Assembly (NCBI GenBank): GCA_963974475.1
Contig: CAXBCR010000041.1
Location: forward strand, 1 to 17,409
Length of the DNA stretch: 17,409 nt
Reading direction: 5' to 3'
Source of the DNA: CAJXZP01 sp963974475
GTDB taxonomy: Bacteria > Bacteroidota > Bacteroidia > Flavobacteriales_G > Salibacteraceae
Shown in pieces: positions 1-10,400 of the stretch. Position 1 is the stretch's first letter. Each line of letters opens with the position of its first letter. A program made the position numbers and the translations under genes. The notes beneath the pieces are model-generated. The model saw only the letters and a list, made by a program, of their open reading frames with translations, made no database searches and was not told where the DNA came from.

Positions 1-550
1 GGAGTCTTTCCTCCATTGTATTTCGTTATCTGGTTTAGCAGAAAATCAAGGCTACTCCACCACAAAGCGGCCTTGATTTTTCTTTACACTAAATATTACT
101 CTTTAATGGAGTCTTTCCTCCATTGTAATTCTTTATCTGGTTTAGCAGAAAATCAAGGCTACCCCACCACAAAGCGGCCTTGATTTTTCTTTACACTAAA
201 TCTTACTCTTTAATGGAATCTTTCCTCCATTGTAAATCCTATTTCTTTATAATAGAAAATCAAGGAAACCCCGCCACAAAGCTTCCTTGATTCTTCTATT
301 TACTTAATCCTAAAATTGTATTGGAATTTTTCATCCATCTGCTATTCGTTTTTTTTTCGTTATTAATAGAAAATCAAAGAAGCCCCGCCACAAAGCCACT
401 TTGATTTTTCTATTTATTTAATCTTAAAGTTGTACTGGAATTTTTCATTCCATATTCATTCATTTTTTTACTCCTTAGCCAGTTTTAGTTTAAATCAAAG
501 AAGCCTCACCACAAGGCTCCTTTAATTATTTTCACTACTAAACTAAAATC
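1..550. repeat. Tandem array of five ~107-bp structured units
   Basis: Units start at 1, 108, 215, 323 and 437. Units 1 and 2 are nearly identical and units 3-5 diverge progressively. Each unit begins with a small GGAG...CTCC-type hairpin (1-14, 108-121; it becomes GGAAT/ATTCC at 437-451). About 40 bp later comes a longer hairpin with arms 42-52/70-80, 149-159/177-187, 258-267/283-292, 370-379/399-408 and 493-505/515-527. Stem bases change on both arms together: AAGGC/GCCTT in units 1-2, AAGGAA/TTCCTT in unit 3, CAAAG/CTTTG in unit 4. The loop motif CCRCCACAAAG stays nearly fixed. T-rich flanks on both strands would also suit bidirectional terminators, and the units lie just past the stop codon of the minus-strand surface-protein gene. 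The window starts exactly on a unit border, so the array may continue leftwards. No protein-coding frame was found in it. Confidence 0.85.
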
Positions 551-595
551 ATAACACTGTATTTATTATTTCAAAATTTACCTTCAATTTGTTTC

Positions 596-3500
596 TTATT
601 TCGCTATGAGTACCCGTTTGGAAATTGCTCCTTCCGAAGAAATTAAATTTATTACGTACATCATGCTGGTCAATTCTTTGACATTAAAATCAAATCGATT
701 CCAACCTTCTTCAACGTTTTTGGTTTCTTCCCATACAATTTGACCCAATACATTTTGAAACTGGATGGTAATTTCCTCTGCGCTTGTTGATTTATATTGG
801 AGCACCATTAAATCTACCACCGGTTGAGGATACACCATTAACCTGTTATTTCGGTATGATTGTGGAGAATCATATTCCACTCGAACGCGTGTATTATTGG
901 TATTCATCATTTGATAGTAATCAAACACAATGGCCGCTGAATTGTTTATCACTCTACCAAAAGGTAAATCGTGATACGGACGAATGCTAAACTGTACATA
1001 CCCGTGGCTTTCAGGTTCATTGTGCACGCTATCTGCTAAATGAATGTTGTTAAATTCCCATTTCAAAATATTTCCTTCCTCTATTGTAAAGTTTGCTTCA
1101 TGTGAGGTAAGCACGTTATTAATCGTAGAAATATCCAAATCTTTACTAAGCGTATCATACACCACCACTGACTCGGCAGGGTAATTACCCACATTTTGGA
1201 AACGAATTTTATAAATTAGATTCTCTCCTGGTGAGATGACATCATGTGGATAAACCAACTTGTCGTTTGGATCTATAGCGCCCACAATCATACTCACATC
1301 ATTGCAAGAATTATTGGCCAAATTTGCATCTACACTAGCTGAACTAATAGTTGCCGTGTTGGTTACATACGAACCCAATACGGTGTTGGTGGTTACCGAA
1401 TCGGTTACATAAAAAGTAACAGATGTTTGCGGAACGATACTAGCGAAGTACCAATACAAGTTTTGACCCACTTTTAAATCCCAAGGGATGGTACTCGACA
1501 CGATGTCGATTCCGGCATCAAAAGTCACTTTGATGGTGTCATTTGTAGCTGCATAATTTCCTATGTTTTGATAGGTTATTGCATATTGATTTGTAAAACC
1601 AACGCGAAGCATGGTCGTACTTAAACAAACCGATAAATCTGTTTGCGCACCCACCGCTACAAATCCAAAATCATTGTTTGGAATGGTAGTACCAATTTGA
1701 GAAACCACCACATTTCTAGCCCCGTTACTTACCGGACAAAATTGTGAGTAGTAAGCAGGTGTGGTTGCACTAATATCATAAGTACCTAAATTCAAATAGA
1801 ATGAATAATCGCCTGTTTCATTGGTATAAGTGGTTTTACCATTTGGAGCTACCGATATTGCTACATTTTTCATTAAAGTTTCACCTATATCATATTGGCA
1901 ATTAAGATTTAAATCGATGTATGCTTTACCGGTTACATACGCGCCATTTGGTTCGGTATAGATGTTACAGTTGGATGTAGTAGTAGAAACATTTGTTAAT
2001 ACTTGCGTAAATCCGGATGGCCACTCAATAAGTAAACTATCTACAATAGTAGCGTCACCTAACCCAAAAATAACTTTCATCGAGTTTTGAGAACCTGCAC
2101 CACCACCCGATTGAGCGGATACTTCGTGCATTTGCCAAACGCTTGCTCCATTGATAGTGGCTTTGGCTCTTACTTTGGTTCCGATTGCGTAATAATTGGA
2201 GTTAGACCCAATCAAACTCATACATAAATACGATGCACATTGACCTTTGGTATTTTCAAAGAAAAAGTTGGTTGTGGATTCGTGATTAGCTACAAACAAA
2301 TCATAATCTCCATCATTATCATAATCAGAAATAGCCGTTCCAAATGAATTTCCTCCTAGACTAGTAAGGTCGTTTTGTACTTTGGTAAATACACCTGAAC
2401 CATTGTTTCGGTACAAGAAATTATCATTGTCTTGGTCATTGGTAACGTATAAATCTAAATCACCATCGTTGTCCATATCTATCCAACTACTTCCATGCGA
2501 ATGACCTCCGTCATTGGCTACAATACTTGAGGTATTTGCAGTAAAAGTTCCGTCACCGTTGTTGTGATACAAGAAATTGTTAGAGTTACTTGAATTGGCA
2601 ATAAATAAATCTAAATATCCATCATTGTCATAATCGCCCCAACTACAACCCACTGAATTAGAAGGTGCACTCACCACGTTTTCGTTCACTTTAACAAACA
2701 TTCCGTTGCCAATATTTTTGTATAACCAGTTAGGCTCGGCATTGGTATTAGGTACGAAAAGGTCTAACAAACCATCGTTGTTGTAATCTCCCCAAGCAGC
2801 ACCAATAGATTGACCTGCATCGGTTACCACAGGACTTCCTTGAACGGCAGTAAAAGTTCCATCCCCATTATTATGAAATAGATGATTTGTTTTGGTTGCA
2901 AAATATTCAGATACAAATAAATCTAAGTAGCCATCATTATCATAATCACCCCAAGCTGCACTATGACAGTAAACACCGTCATCCACAATATCGCCAGACA
3001 TAATTCGAGTAAAGGTGGAATTGCCATTATTATGGTATAAGAAATTAGGTGAGCCATTATTATTGGCAACAAATAAATCCAAGTATCCATCATTATCATA
3101 ATCTCCCCAAGTGGAGGAAACCGATTTGGCTTGATCAGTTACAATAGCTCCTGTTAGTACTTTAGAAAACGTTTTATCGCCATTGTTTTTGTATAAAATA
3201 TTAGGTTCATTTTCAGTTATACTCGTCACAAATAAATCTTCATAACCATCATTGTTATAATCTCCCCAACTAGCCGACCAGCTATTAGTGGCATCGGAGG
3301 TTAACCCAGATGAAGAAGATAAGCTAAACCCTACACTTGGGTCAAACTCTACGTTTCTACTTGCTATTGCTTGTCCGCAAATAGATTGTCCATCTATACT
3401 GATATCTACATGATTACCTGATTCAAAGGCTGGGTCCAAAACCATATTGAATTTAAGTTTAAAATGGTTATTCGCTAAATCCAATACGCCCGGTAATCCA

Positions 3501-6500
3501 TTGGCTGCGATGGTTGAATTTAAATTCACAATATGGTAGATGTAATCATTTCCACTTACGGTTGGATCCGCAATGGCTCCATACGCACCCGATAGTGGGT
3601 ACAAAAATTGACCACTAGATGCTTGGAATGTCATTATTCCAGGAGTACTTGGTGTAATGGTAACGACCATACTATCAATGGATGCAAATTTCACACTGGA
3701 CACATCCAATTCTATTTCTACCACATCACTACATACGGTACCCACATTGGTTCCCACCAAAGTAACTTGCATTTGAGGTGCTTTAGGCTCAACAAATAGT
3801 CCTTTACTGGTGAAGCCGCATCTAAAATTTTCAAATAAATCTGGATAACCCGTACATTCGTAACCTGCGTAAACAGTAATGTAATCTTGCACACAATTGC
3901 TATAAGTACCTGTAATAGATAAATCTATGGTACCTGAATTAGAAATCGTTCCGAGTTGGTAAATATCACCCACTTTTGTTAGCGGTTGGCCGGTGCCATC
4001 ATCCACTACACTGGTAATAGTCAAACCTCCTGAAGGATTTTTAATATGAATCCACGTATTATCAGCCGACACATTAGTGCTAGTTGACAATTTTAAATCC
4101 CAAGTAACACTTTTGGTTAATCCATCTTGAATTGGGTTATCCGAATTCAGGGAAATCACCGGTGGAGTAAATCGAATTTGGTCGGGAGATGATGCATCTA
4201 TGAATCCAGAAGTTCCACCACCAATAAAATTGCTTTCTTGAAAATTAAATCTCCAGGTAACATCTTGATAAGTTGAAATCGGAACATCACAATTTGGCTC
4301 TAAGGTCATATACATCCTACCAGAAAATCCATCATCCGATAAATTTACTGTTCCACCAAAACCATCGTACACCGCTTCCATGTTGTAGGTATATAATTGC
4401 CCTACTTGCGACACTGCATTCAGGTTGTAGTAATTTTCGGTTACCGATGAATTAGTCGCTTTAGTTCTGTAAATTTTTGTAAAAACATTACTTACGGTAT
4501 AATTAGCTGGTACATTAACCGTAGCAGTTAATAAATGCCCCCAATTTCTGTATTCCGATGGAAATAAATTACCGCCTTCGTAATTATCACAACAATTCCC
4601 AATACTCAAGAAAAAATCTTGATAGACTTGTTTAGAACAACTGTTTATGGTAAACCTGTTTCTTGAACTATTGTAAAAATAATACCCAATAAGGGTGTAA
4701 TTATCGTTAAAATAACCACATTGGTAACGGTTTCCACTGGATGGAAAAGCACTTGTTCCGGTATAAAACTCATTGGTAGAGCCTAATTGCATCACCGCAT
4801 CCCCAATATTGGTGGTTACTTTATAGTCTGCATTTACCCAAATAGAATCACCAGAAACATAAGTGAATCCAGAGAAACTAGCATTGGAAGCTACTAAACT
4901 AGCCGGACTAATATCATAGGTATATGTTTTGTTCAATCCACTTGTAGAAGTAGTTACAGGAACCGAATTAGCCGTAATGTAAGTTGCAGCGCTTGAATCG
5001 TATACGGTAACGGATGCACCAATTGCAGAAAGATAGGTTCCTTTTTCAAGTACCTGACTTGCATAAGCGTAGCTCCAACTTGGATGCGTTGCAGATGTTT
5101 TTACCGCACCCACAAATCGACCTCTAATGGTATCACCATACATGGCTCGGTTCACTTTAATTTTGGCTAAATCTAAGCTACCTGACGCATCTGGAAGTCC
5201 ATCTTGGTTATTATCTGGTTGGCCAAAACTTGTTCTAGTTATGGTAAAATCGTTAAAGCTAATTCCTTCGCACACATCTCCAGATGGACAATGTAAATCA
5301 ACAGAAACAGTTTCATCGCAAATAAATGGAGTTTCGATGGCGCAGGTGTTGTCGCTGATATAAGATATGTTCATAACCACATTTACAGGGCCAGCAACCG
5401 CTCCACTCATGGCACAGTTTCCTGTTAAATCAAGTCGTAATTCCGATTTTAAAATGTTAAAATTAGACGGTGTTGGTAATTCATAATAAGCAGTCACTAC
5501 ATTCGTACCGGTATTGTATACCAACGATGCGGGACTCCATAAACCATTATGGTAAAAATCTAAATTACTGTACGATACTCCTAATGGTAATGTGAAATCT
5601 ACTTTTAATCTAGCGTTTGTTCCCACTGGTAAATCATTAGAATAAGAAGTAATGGTATAGGTAAATTCTTTGGTTTCACCGTCATTTATATCCATTGGGG
5701 TTTCGGTAAAAATGGCCATGTTAGTAGAATTTTCATTTTGACCTACGGCTGTTTTATTATATGTATTAACCGCGCAAAAATCTTCATAATCAAGCGAGTA
5801 CGCCCAACCTTCTACCAATTCATTATTACATACGCTGATGTTACAATGGTAAGTTACAAAAGTGATGGTGATTTGTTCGGATGGATCTAAATCTGGAATA
5901 TTTAAAATAACCCTTCCCACTGGATTAGCACCTAAACAACTGTAACTACCTGTTGCGGTAGTTAAATAAGTAGTTGCCGGAGTAAGTGTTCCTGACGCTC
6001 CACCCAAAATTTGATATGTAATGTTGTTTTCATCAATTCTTGAAAATATGTTTTGATTGTATCCTCCACCAGTAGATTTATAAATATCTAAAGTAGTGTT
6101 GACCGATTTCCCTAATCCATTATTAGTTAGTGTAATAGTCTGGGTTGAACCCCCACCATTAGCAAAACAAGAACTAAGTTCATTGGTTGTAGATACCGAT
6201 ATAGAAGGTGTTTTTAAAGCTAAACTAATGCTAGCATACGAGTTTAAACTTTGAATTGTGGAAGCACCACAACCCCATTTATCAACTATGGTAGATGTTA
6301 TAGTAGATGCATTACATCCCGATGCTAAAAAAGTTTCAGTTACCGTAACGCTTTCACCTGAATTAAAATAATTGTCAAAGTTTCCAATCCCACTAAAATC
6401 AGTTCCAGATAGGGAAATAGTATCATGAGTAGCATTTAAAGAACCTACGTTTACCGATTGTAAATCAAGGCCAGTACCATAAATATCATCAAGGGTAAAT

Positions 6501-7108
6501 GCAGAAACACGTCCATTACCGCCATTCACAATGGTAACATCTCGGGTCACCACATCACCAGAATTCACAGATTGAGAAGATGGGTTGATACTCGTAATAC
6601 TCAATACAGGATAGAACAAATTGTATGCATTAGATTGTTGATTAACCGAACCTGTAGAATAATTAAGGGTGACATTATTTCTAAATACCCCACCACTTTT
6701 TTGAAACGTAATCGCACTCATATCCGCTAAAACATTAATGGTAAAACTCATTAAACTATCCGTTGGGATATTGTTTGAAGACAACACAATAGAAGATAAA
6801 TTAGTAATGCTTTGTTCAGCCACGCTGTACCCATTAATATTTGCTACAGTTGAAGCTTCGTAGGTAATTCCTGTAGGTAATACAATACCAATGGTAATAC
6901 CAGTAAGATTTCCTCCACTGGTATTTAACACATCAATCTGTACCGTTTCTGAAACATCGCATACATTCACACCTAATGGGTTAGTAATTGTAATGATTGC
7001 ATCTTGGGCTTTAGCTAAATAACTTCCGCCCAAAATCAGTAACCCCATAATGATACTGGTATATATCATTTGCAAATTCAATTTTAATGGTGTTAGATAG
7101 CGTTTCAT
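596..7108 (-). CDS. Giant T9SS-secreted surface protein with FG-GAP, ASPIC/UnbV and DUF7619 domains
   Basis: The 2170-residue product is predicted to be exported by Sec and then by the type IX secretion system, and either surface-attached or released. A signal peptide with hydrophobic core covers residues 14-31, with probable cleavage after AKA at 34. Residues 36 to about 1270 are beta-rich, Cys-containing segments resembling DUF11/immunoglobulin-like repeats. Residues about 1275-1610 hold seven FG-GAP/VCBS repeats of 51-53 residues, with DxDxDG calcium-loop motifs such as DYDNDGYLDLF. An ASPIC/UnbV domain follows (about 1621-1708), then an SdrD_B-like module (about 1720-1790), a DUF11-like segment, DUF7619 (about 1946-2078, starting at DPNDK) and a Por-type sorting domain (2088-2170) ending in KRVLIAK. 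Domain names come from motif recognition. Adhesion or matrix function is inference; no catalytic domain was recognised. The gene lies 358 bp downstream of a sigma-54-type two-component operon on the same strand. Confidence 0.9.
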   Translation of the reverse strand: MKRYLTPLKLNLQMIYTSIIMGLLILGGSYLAKAQDAIITITNPLGVNVCDVSETVQIDVLNTSGGNLTGITIGIVLPTGITYEASTVANINGYSVAEQSITNLSSIVLSSNNIPTDSLMSFTINVLADMSAITFQKSGGVFRNNVTLNYSTGSVNQQSNAYNLFYPVLSITSINPSSQSVNSGDVVTRDVTIVNGGNGRVSAFTLDDIYGTGLDLQSVNVGSLNATHDTISLSGTDFSGIGNFDNYFNSGESVTVTETFLASGCNASTITSTIVDKWGCGASTIQSLNSYASISLALKTPSISVSTTNELSSCFANGGGSTQTITLTNNGLGKSVNTTLDIYKSTGGGYNQNIFSRIDENNITYQILGGASGTLTPATTYLTTATGSYSCLGANPVGRVILNIPDLDPSEQITITFVTYHCNISVCNNELVEGWAYSLDYEDFCAVNTYNKTAVGQNENSTNMAIFTETPMDINDGETKEFTYTITSYSNDLPVGTNARLKVDFTLPLGVSYSNLDFYHNGLWSPASLVYNTGTNVVTAYYELPTPSNFNILKSELRLDLTGNCAMSGAVAGPVNVVMNISYISDNTCAIETPFICDETVSVDLHCPSGDVCEGISFNDFTITRTSFGQPDNNQDGLPDASGSLDLAKIKVNRAMYGDTIRGRFVGAVKTSATHPSWSYAYASQVLEKGTYLSAIGASVTVYDSSAATYITANSVPVTTSTSGLNKTYTYDISPASLVASNASFSGFTYVSGDSIWVNADYKVTTNIGDAVMQLGSTNEFYTGTSAFPSSGNRYQCGYFNDNYTLIGYYFYNSSRNRFTINSCSKQVYQDFFLSIGNCCDNYEGGNLFPSEYRNWGHLLTATVNVPANYTVSNVFTKIYRTKATNSSVTENYYNLNAVSQVGQLYTYNMEAVYDGFGGTVNLSDDGFSGRMYMTLEPNCDVPISTYQDVTWRFNFQESNFIGGGTSGFIDASSPDQIRFTPPVISLNSDNPIQDGLTKSVTWDLKLSTSTNVSADNTWIHIKNPSGGLTITSVVDDGTGQPLTKVGDIYQLGTISNSGTIDLSITGTYSNCVQDYITVYAGYECTGYPDLFENFRCGFTSKGLFVEPKAPQMQVTLVGTNVGTVCSDVVEIELDVSSVKFASIDSMVVTITPSTPGIMTFQASSGQFLYPLSGAYGAIADPTVSGNDYIYHIVNLNSTIAANGLPGVLDLANNHFKLKFNMVLDPAFESGNHVDISIDGQSICGQAIASRNVEFDPSVGFSLSSSSGLTSDATNSWSASWGDYNNDGYEDLFVTSITENEPNILYKNNGDKTFSKVLTGAIVTDQAKSVSSTWGDYDNDGYLDLFVANNNGSPNFLYHNNGNSTFTRIMSGDIVDDGVYCHSAAWGDYDNDGYLDLFVSEYFATKTNHLFHNNGDGTFTAVQGSPVVTDAGQSIGAAWGDYNNDGLLDLFVPNTNAEPNWLYKNIGNGMFVKVNENVVSAPSNSVGCSWGDYDNDGYLDLFIANSSNSNNFLYHNNGDGTFTANTSSIVANDGGHSHGSSWIDMDNDGDLDLYVTNDQDNDNFLYRNNGSGVFTKVQNDLTSLGGNSFGTAISDYDNDGDYDLFVANHESTTNFFFENTKGQCASYLCMSLIGSNSNYYAIGTKVRAKATINGASVWQMHEVSAQSGGGAGSQNSMKVIFGLGDATIVDSLLIEWPSGFTQVLTNVSTTTSNCNIYTEPNGAYVTGKAYIDLNLNCQYDIGETLMKNVAISVAPNGKTTYTNETGDYSFYLNLGTYDISATTPAYYSQFCPVSNGARNVVVSQIGTTIPNNDFGFVAVGAQTDLSVCLSTTMLRVGFTNQYAITYQNIGNYAATNDTIKVTFDAGIDIVSSTIPWDLKVGQNLYWYFASIVPQTSVTFYVTDSVTTNTVLGSYVTNTATISSASVDANLANNSCNDVSMIVGAIDPNDKLVYPHDVISPGENLIYKIRFQNVGNYPAESVVVYDTLSKDLDISTINNVLTSHEANFTIEEGNILKWEFNNIHLADSVHNEPESHGYVQFSIRPYHDLPFGRVINNSAAIVFDYYQMMNTNNTRVRVEYDSPQSYRNNRLMVYPQPVVDLMVLQYKSTSAEEITIQFQNVLGQIVWEETKNVEEGWNRFDFNVKELTSMMYVINLISSEGAISKRVLIAK
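2300..3275 (-). repeat. Seven FG-GAP/VCBS-encoding DNA repeats (~156 bp) inside the surface-protein gene
   Basis: The segment encoding the calcium-loop motif recurs with its CCATC core (plus strand) at 3246, 3087, 2931, 2772, 2619, 2463 and 2310, giving spacings of 159, 156, 159, 153, 156 and 153 bp. All spacings are multiples of three. The last, most membrane-distal-to-start copies are less alike than the first four. Such in-frame repeats are the usual building blocks of FG-GAP beta-propellers; seven blades would match a complete propeller. Confidence 0.85.
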
Positions 7109-7466
7109 ATCGCGTGGTTTTTATTCATTTTATAGTAAGTGTGGCGTAGTAGTTTGCTATAATTTGATGTTTTTAATAATTAATAATTGTTTTTCATTTA
7201 AAACCGGACATACTCCGACTCTTATGCCAGCGGGTTAGCCAAAAACATACCCTTTTAAATAAAATATTGATTACAAGATGGTTAAGTAATTTTGAGTCGT
7301 GTCATTTTTCCAAAATTTGGAATAATCTTCCGATATTGTGGCGTATTAAAGTCAAAATACTCCGATAACCAACAAATTTTTGGTCAGAAACAAAACGGTT
7401 TGTTCAGAAATATTTATGCAATGCTAAAGTGGAAGGACTTTTGGAATGTTTAGGGTATTTCGAGAA
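7109..7466. other. 358-bp intergenic region upstream of the surface-protein gene
   Basis: No convincing gene is present. It should hold the promoter of the surface-protein gene (reading left) and the 3' end of the kinase transcript. No exact TAnnTTTG element and no properly spaced sigma-54 GG-N10-GC element was found on the minus strand. The closest to the latter is TGGCTAACCCGCTGGC (minus strand, within 7225-7250), where the spacing is one base too long. Short inverted repeats such as CGGA...TCCG near 7203-7216 are too small to interpret. Confidence 0.5.
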
Positions 7467-10400
7467 TTATTTGGATAGGTGTTTTTCGTTAATATCCTTT
7501 ACTACCGTTGCAACAGTGGTTATTACCCGATCCAGTAATTGATGTAAAGTTTTTGTGGAACTTTCACTCTGTTCAAAATGCTCTAAATCCAATACATCTT
7601 GTTTTATGCTAAGCACACCCATGTCATTTAAACTAGGTTTTATTTTGTGCGCTAATTGTTTAATTGCTGCAATATTGTCGGTTTTTTTATATTCCTCAAA
7701 ATCTTTTAAATAAGTAGGAAATTTAGCAATAAAAAGACCCAGCATCTTTATAACAAATGACTCGTTACCTCGGCTCATATCGCGCAATTTGGTTAAGTCG
7801 TAAAGGGGTGCATCCGATTTTAACACCGCTTTCTTTTTAACCGGAATTTCACCCATTTTTTGATGCTCACAGTATTTTGCGATAACACGTATTAGTTCAT
7901 TTTCTTCAAATGGTTTGGTAACATAATCGTTCATGCCTATTTCCAAACACTTGTCTATTTCTGTTTTAAAAGCATTTGCGCTTAATGCCACTATAGGAGT
8001 GGTCAATTTCAATTCATTACGGATAATTTTAGTAGCTTCCATACCGTTTAACTCCGGCATTTGAATATCCATTAAAATAATATCATACGAGAATTTTTTC
8101 AAGAACTCGATTGCCTTTACACCATTTTCGGCTTCGGTTACCTCCACATTCAAATGGTTCAATGCAAAACTGGCTACTAAACGGTTCATTTCATTGTCTT
8201 CTACCAATAAGATTTTGGCATTGTTAAATGAAACAATTTCGGCATTTTTCAAGCTGCTTTTGAGCAAATTCTTATCGCCTAGCGGCAATGGCAAGCTCAC
8301 CAATACGGTTGTTCCCTTGCCTTTTTCACTTTCAATGGTTATGGTACCGTTCAATAAGTTAATTAGGTTTTTGGTTACAAATAACCCCAAACCAGTCCCC
8401 CCAAATTTTCGGGTTATGGAAGAATCTTCTTGTTGAAATTTTTCAAATACTCGTGCAATGTATTTGGATTCAATTCCAATTCCGGTATCTGTAATTTCAA
8501 ATTGAAGAATAGATTTATCCTTTTTATTCATAAACCCATGAATCTTCACCTCCCCTTCACCGGTAAATTTCAAGGCATTACCAGCCAAATTAATGAGTAT
8601 TTGACGAATTCTAGCTTCATCTGAATAAAAGGCTTGGGGCACATTTTTATCCAGCTTTACACAAAATTTTACATTTTTATTTTTCGCCTGCGATTCTAAA
8701 ATGGTATGTACATCATTAAGAATTTCTACCGGAGAAAAATGAACCGCGTCTAAATTTAATTCGCCCGTTTCAATTTTGGTGATGTCCATGATATTATTTA
8801 CCACCGACAAAAGGTGACGAGATGCCTTGGTAGCGCTTAATACATATCCTTTTTGAGTGGCATCCAACTTACTCTTTTTTAATTCTCGAATTACCCCAAT
8901 TATTCCATGCAATGGAGTTCTAATTTCATGACTCATATTGGCCAAAAACAATTCTTTGGCTTTAGAGGCTTCTGTCGATGATTTTAATGCCTTTTCTAAT
9001 TCTGTTTCCAATAATTTTTGCTGCGTGATATCCAAGAAAATACCAATCGAACCGGTGCTCTCTCCTTTATCATTGGTATTATTGGCGGTACTAATCAACC
9101 ACCATTTAGATTCCCCCAATTTGTCTTGCGTTAATACCTCAATGCTATATGGCTTGTGGTGTAGAGTCGCTTTTTCATTTTTAGTGGTTAATCCCCACGA
9201 TTTATTCCAAAAAGCTTGTTTCATCATGGGTTTACCTTGCAATTCGGGCAAAGAAAAACCCGACATGTTCACAAAACCTTGATTACAAAATTGAATATCG
9301 CCATGGTTATCCACTTCCAATAAACCTAAGTTCATGTTTGAGATAATATTACGATACTTTTCCTCTTGGGCTTTAATTTTATTATTGGTTTCAATGATAT
9401 CCTGCTCAATTTCACGTTGCATCGTTATATCGGTAAAGTAAATGTTGATGTACTCTTCCGTTTCAGATAAACGTGCCGTGGCCCGATAAAACAACTCCTC
9501 TACGGTAACCTCAAATTTTTCGGTAGGATTCTCTTTATCAATGTTTTTACTTAAAAGCAAATATAGATTCTTGGTTTTTTGAGCCAGTTTTTTGTTTAAT
9601 AACTCTGCCGGTTTATTTTCTATCAAAACCTCTCCAAATCTATCAATACGCACCACTGGGTCTGGATTATCTAGGGTAAATAACGCCATAGACCGCAACG
9701 CCTTTCTATTTTCTGAAATAACTAATGAACTAGATAAACTATTGCCAAAGTTTTTTAATAACAACAACTCATCATCCGACCAAGTTCGAGCAGCAGTGCA
9801 ATCTTCAAAACCAATTACACCCCAAATTTCCTCCTGTTTATATACAGGAATTAGCAACACCGATTTGGCAGTAGCGGATATAAACCATTTTCGAATCTCC
9901 GAATCCGCTTTTAATTTAGATACTTCTACCACGATGGGCTCCTTATTCCATAATTTGGACAAAAAAGTATCATAAATTTTTATCGGCATATTTTGATACC
10001 GCTTATTTGGTAATAACCCAATGGCTTTAGGAGAACACCATTCATATTTAATAGAACAAGTAGTTTCTTTATGACCAAAAATGGAATTTTCGTACACAAA
10101 TGTCCGATCCACACCCACGGTTGATCCCAGCGTGCTCAAACAATTATCAATGCCATTGTCCAAATTGGGATTGGTTAATAATTCTTCCGTGGCCAAACCT
10201 ATTCCTAAAAGAATTTTTTGTTTCCTACGTATTTGATTTTCGGGCGTTTCTAATTCCGAGCCATTACCCCCACTATTTGGAGAAACTAAACCCGCCTTTC
10301 CCGTTGGAGTAGCTAATAAAGAGCCCCTATTTTCATTGGTATGGGTGTCCAAATTCGAAGAATTAAATCCTAAAACAGTTTTTAAATAGTGACTTGCTAA

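Noticed and set aside
1..550. CRISPR array
   Set aside because: Repeats are whole 107-bp units that diverge along their full length. There is no short constant repeat with unique spacers, and no cas genes are present.
7109..7466. Sigma-54 promoter before the surface-protein gene
   Set aside because: The best candidate has GG and GC one base too far apart and lacks the wider TGGCAC/TTGC context.
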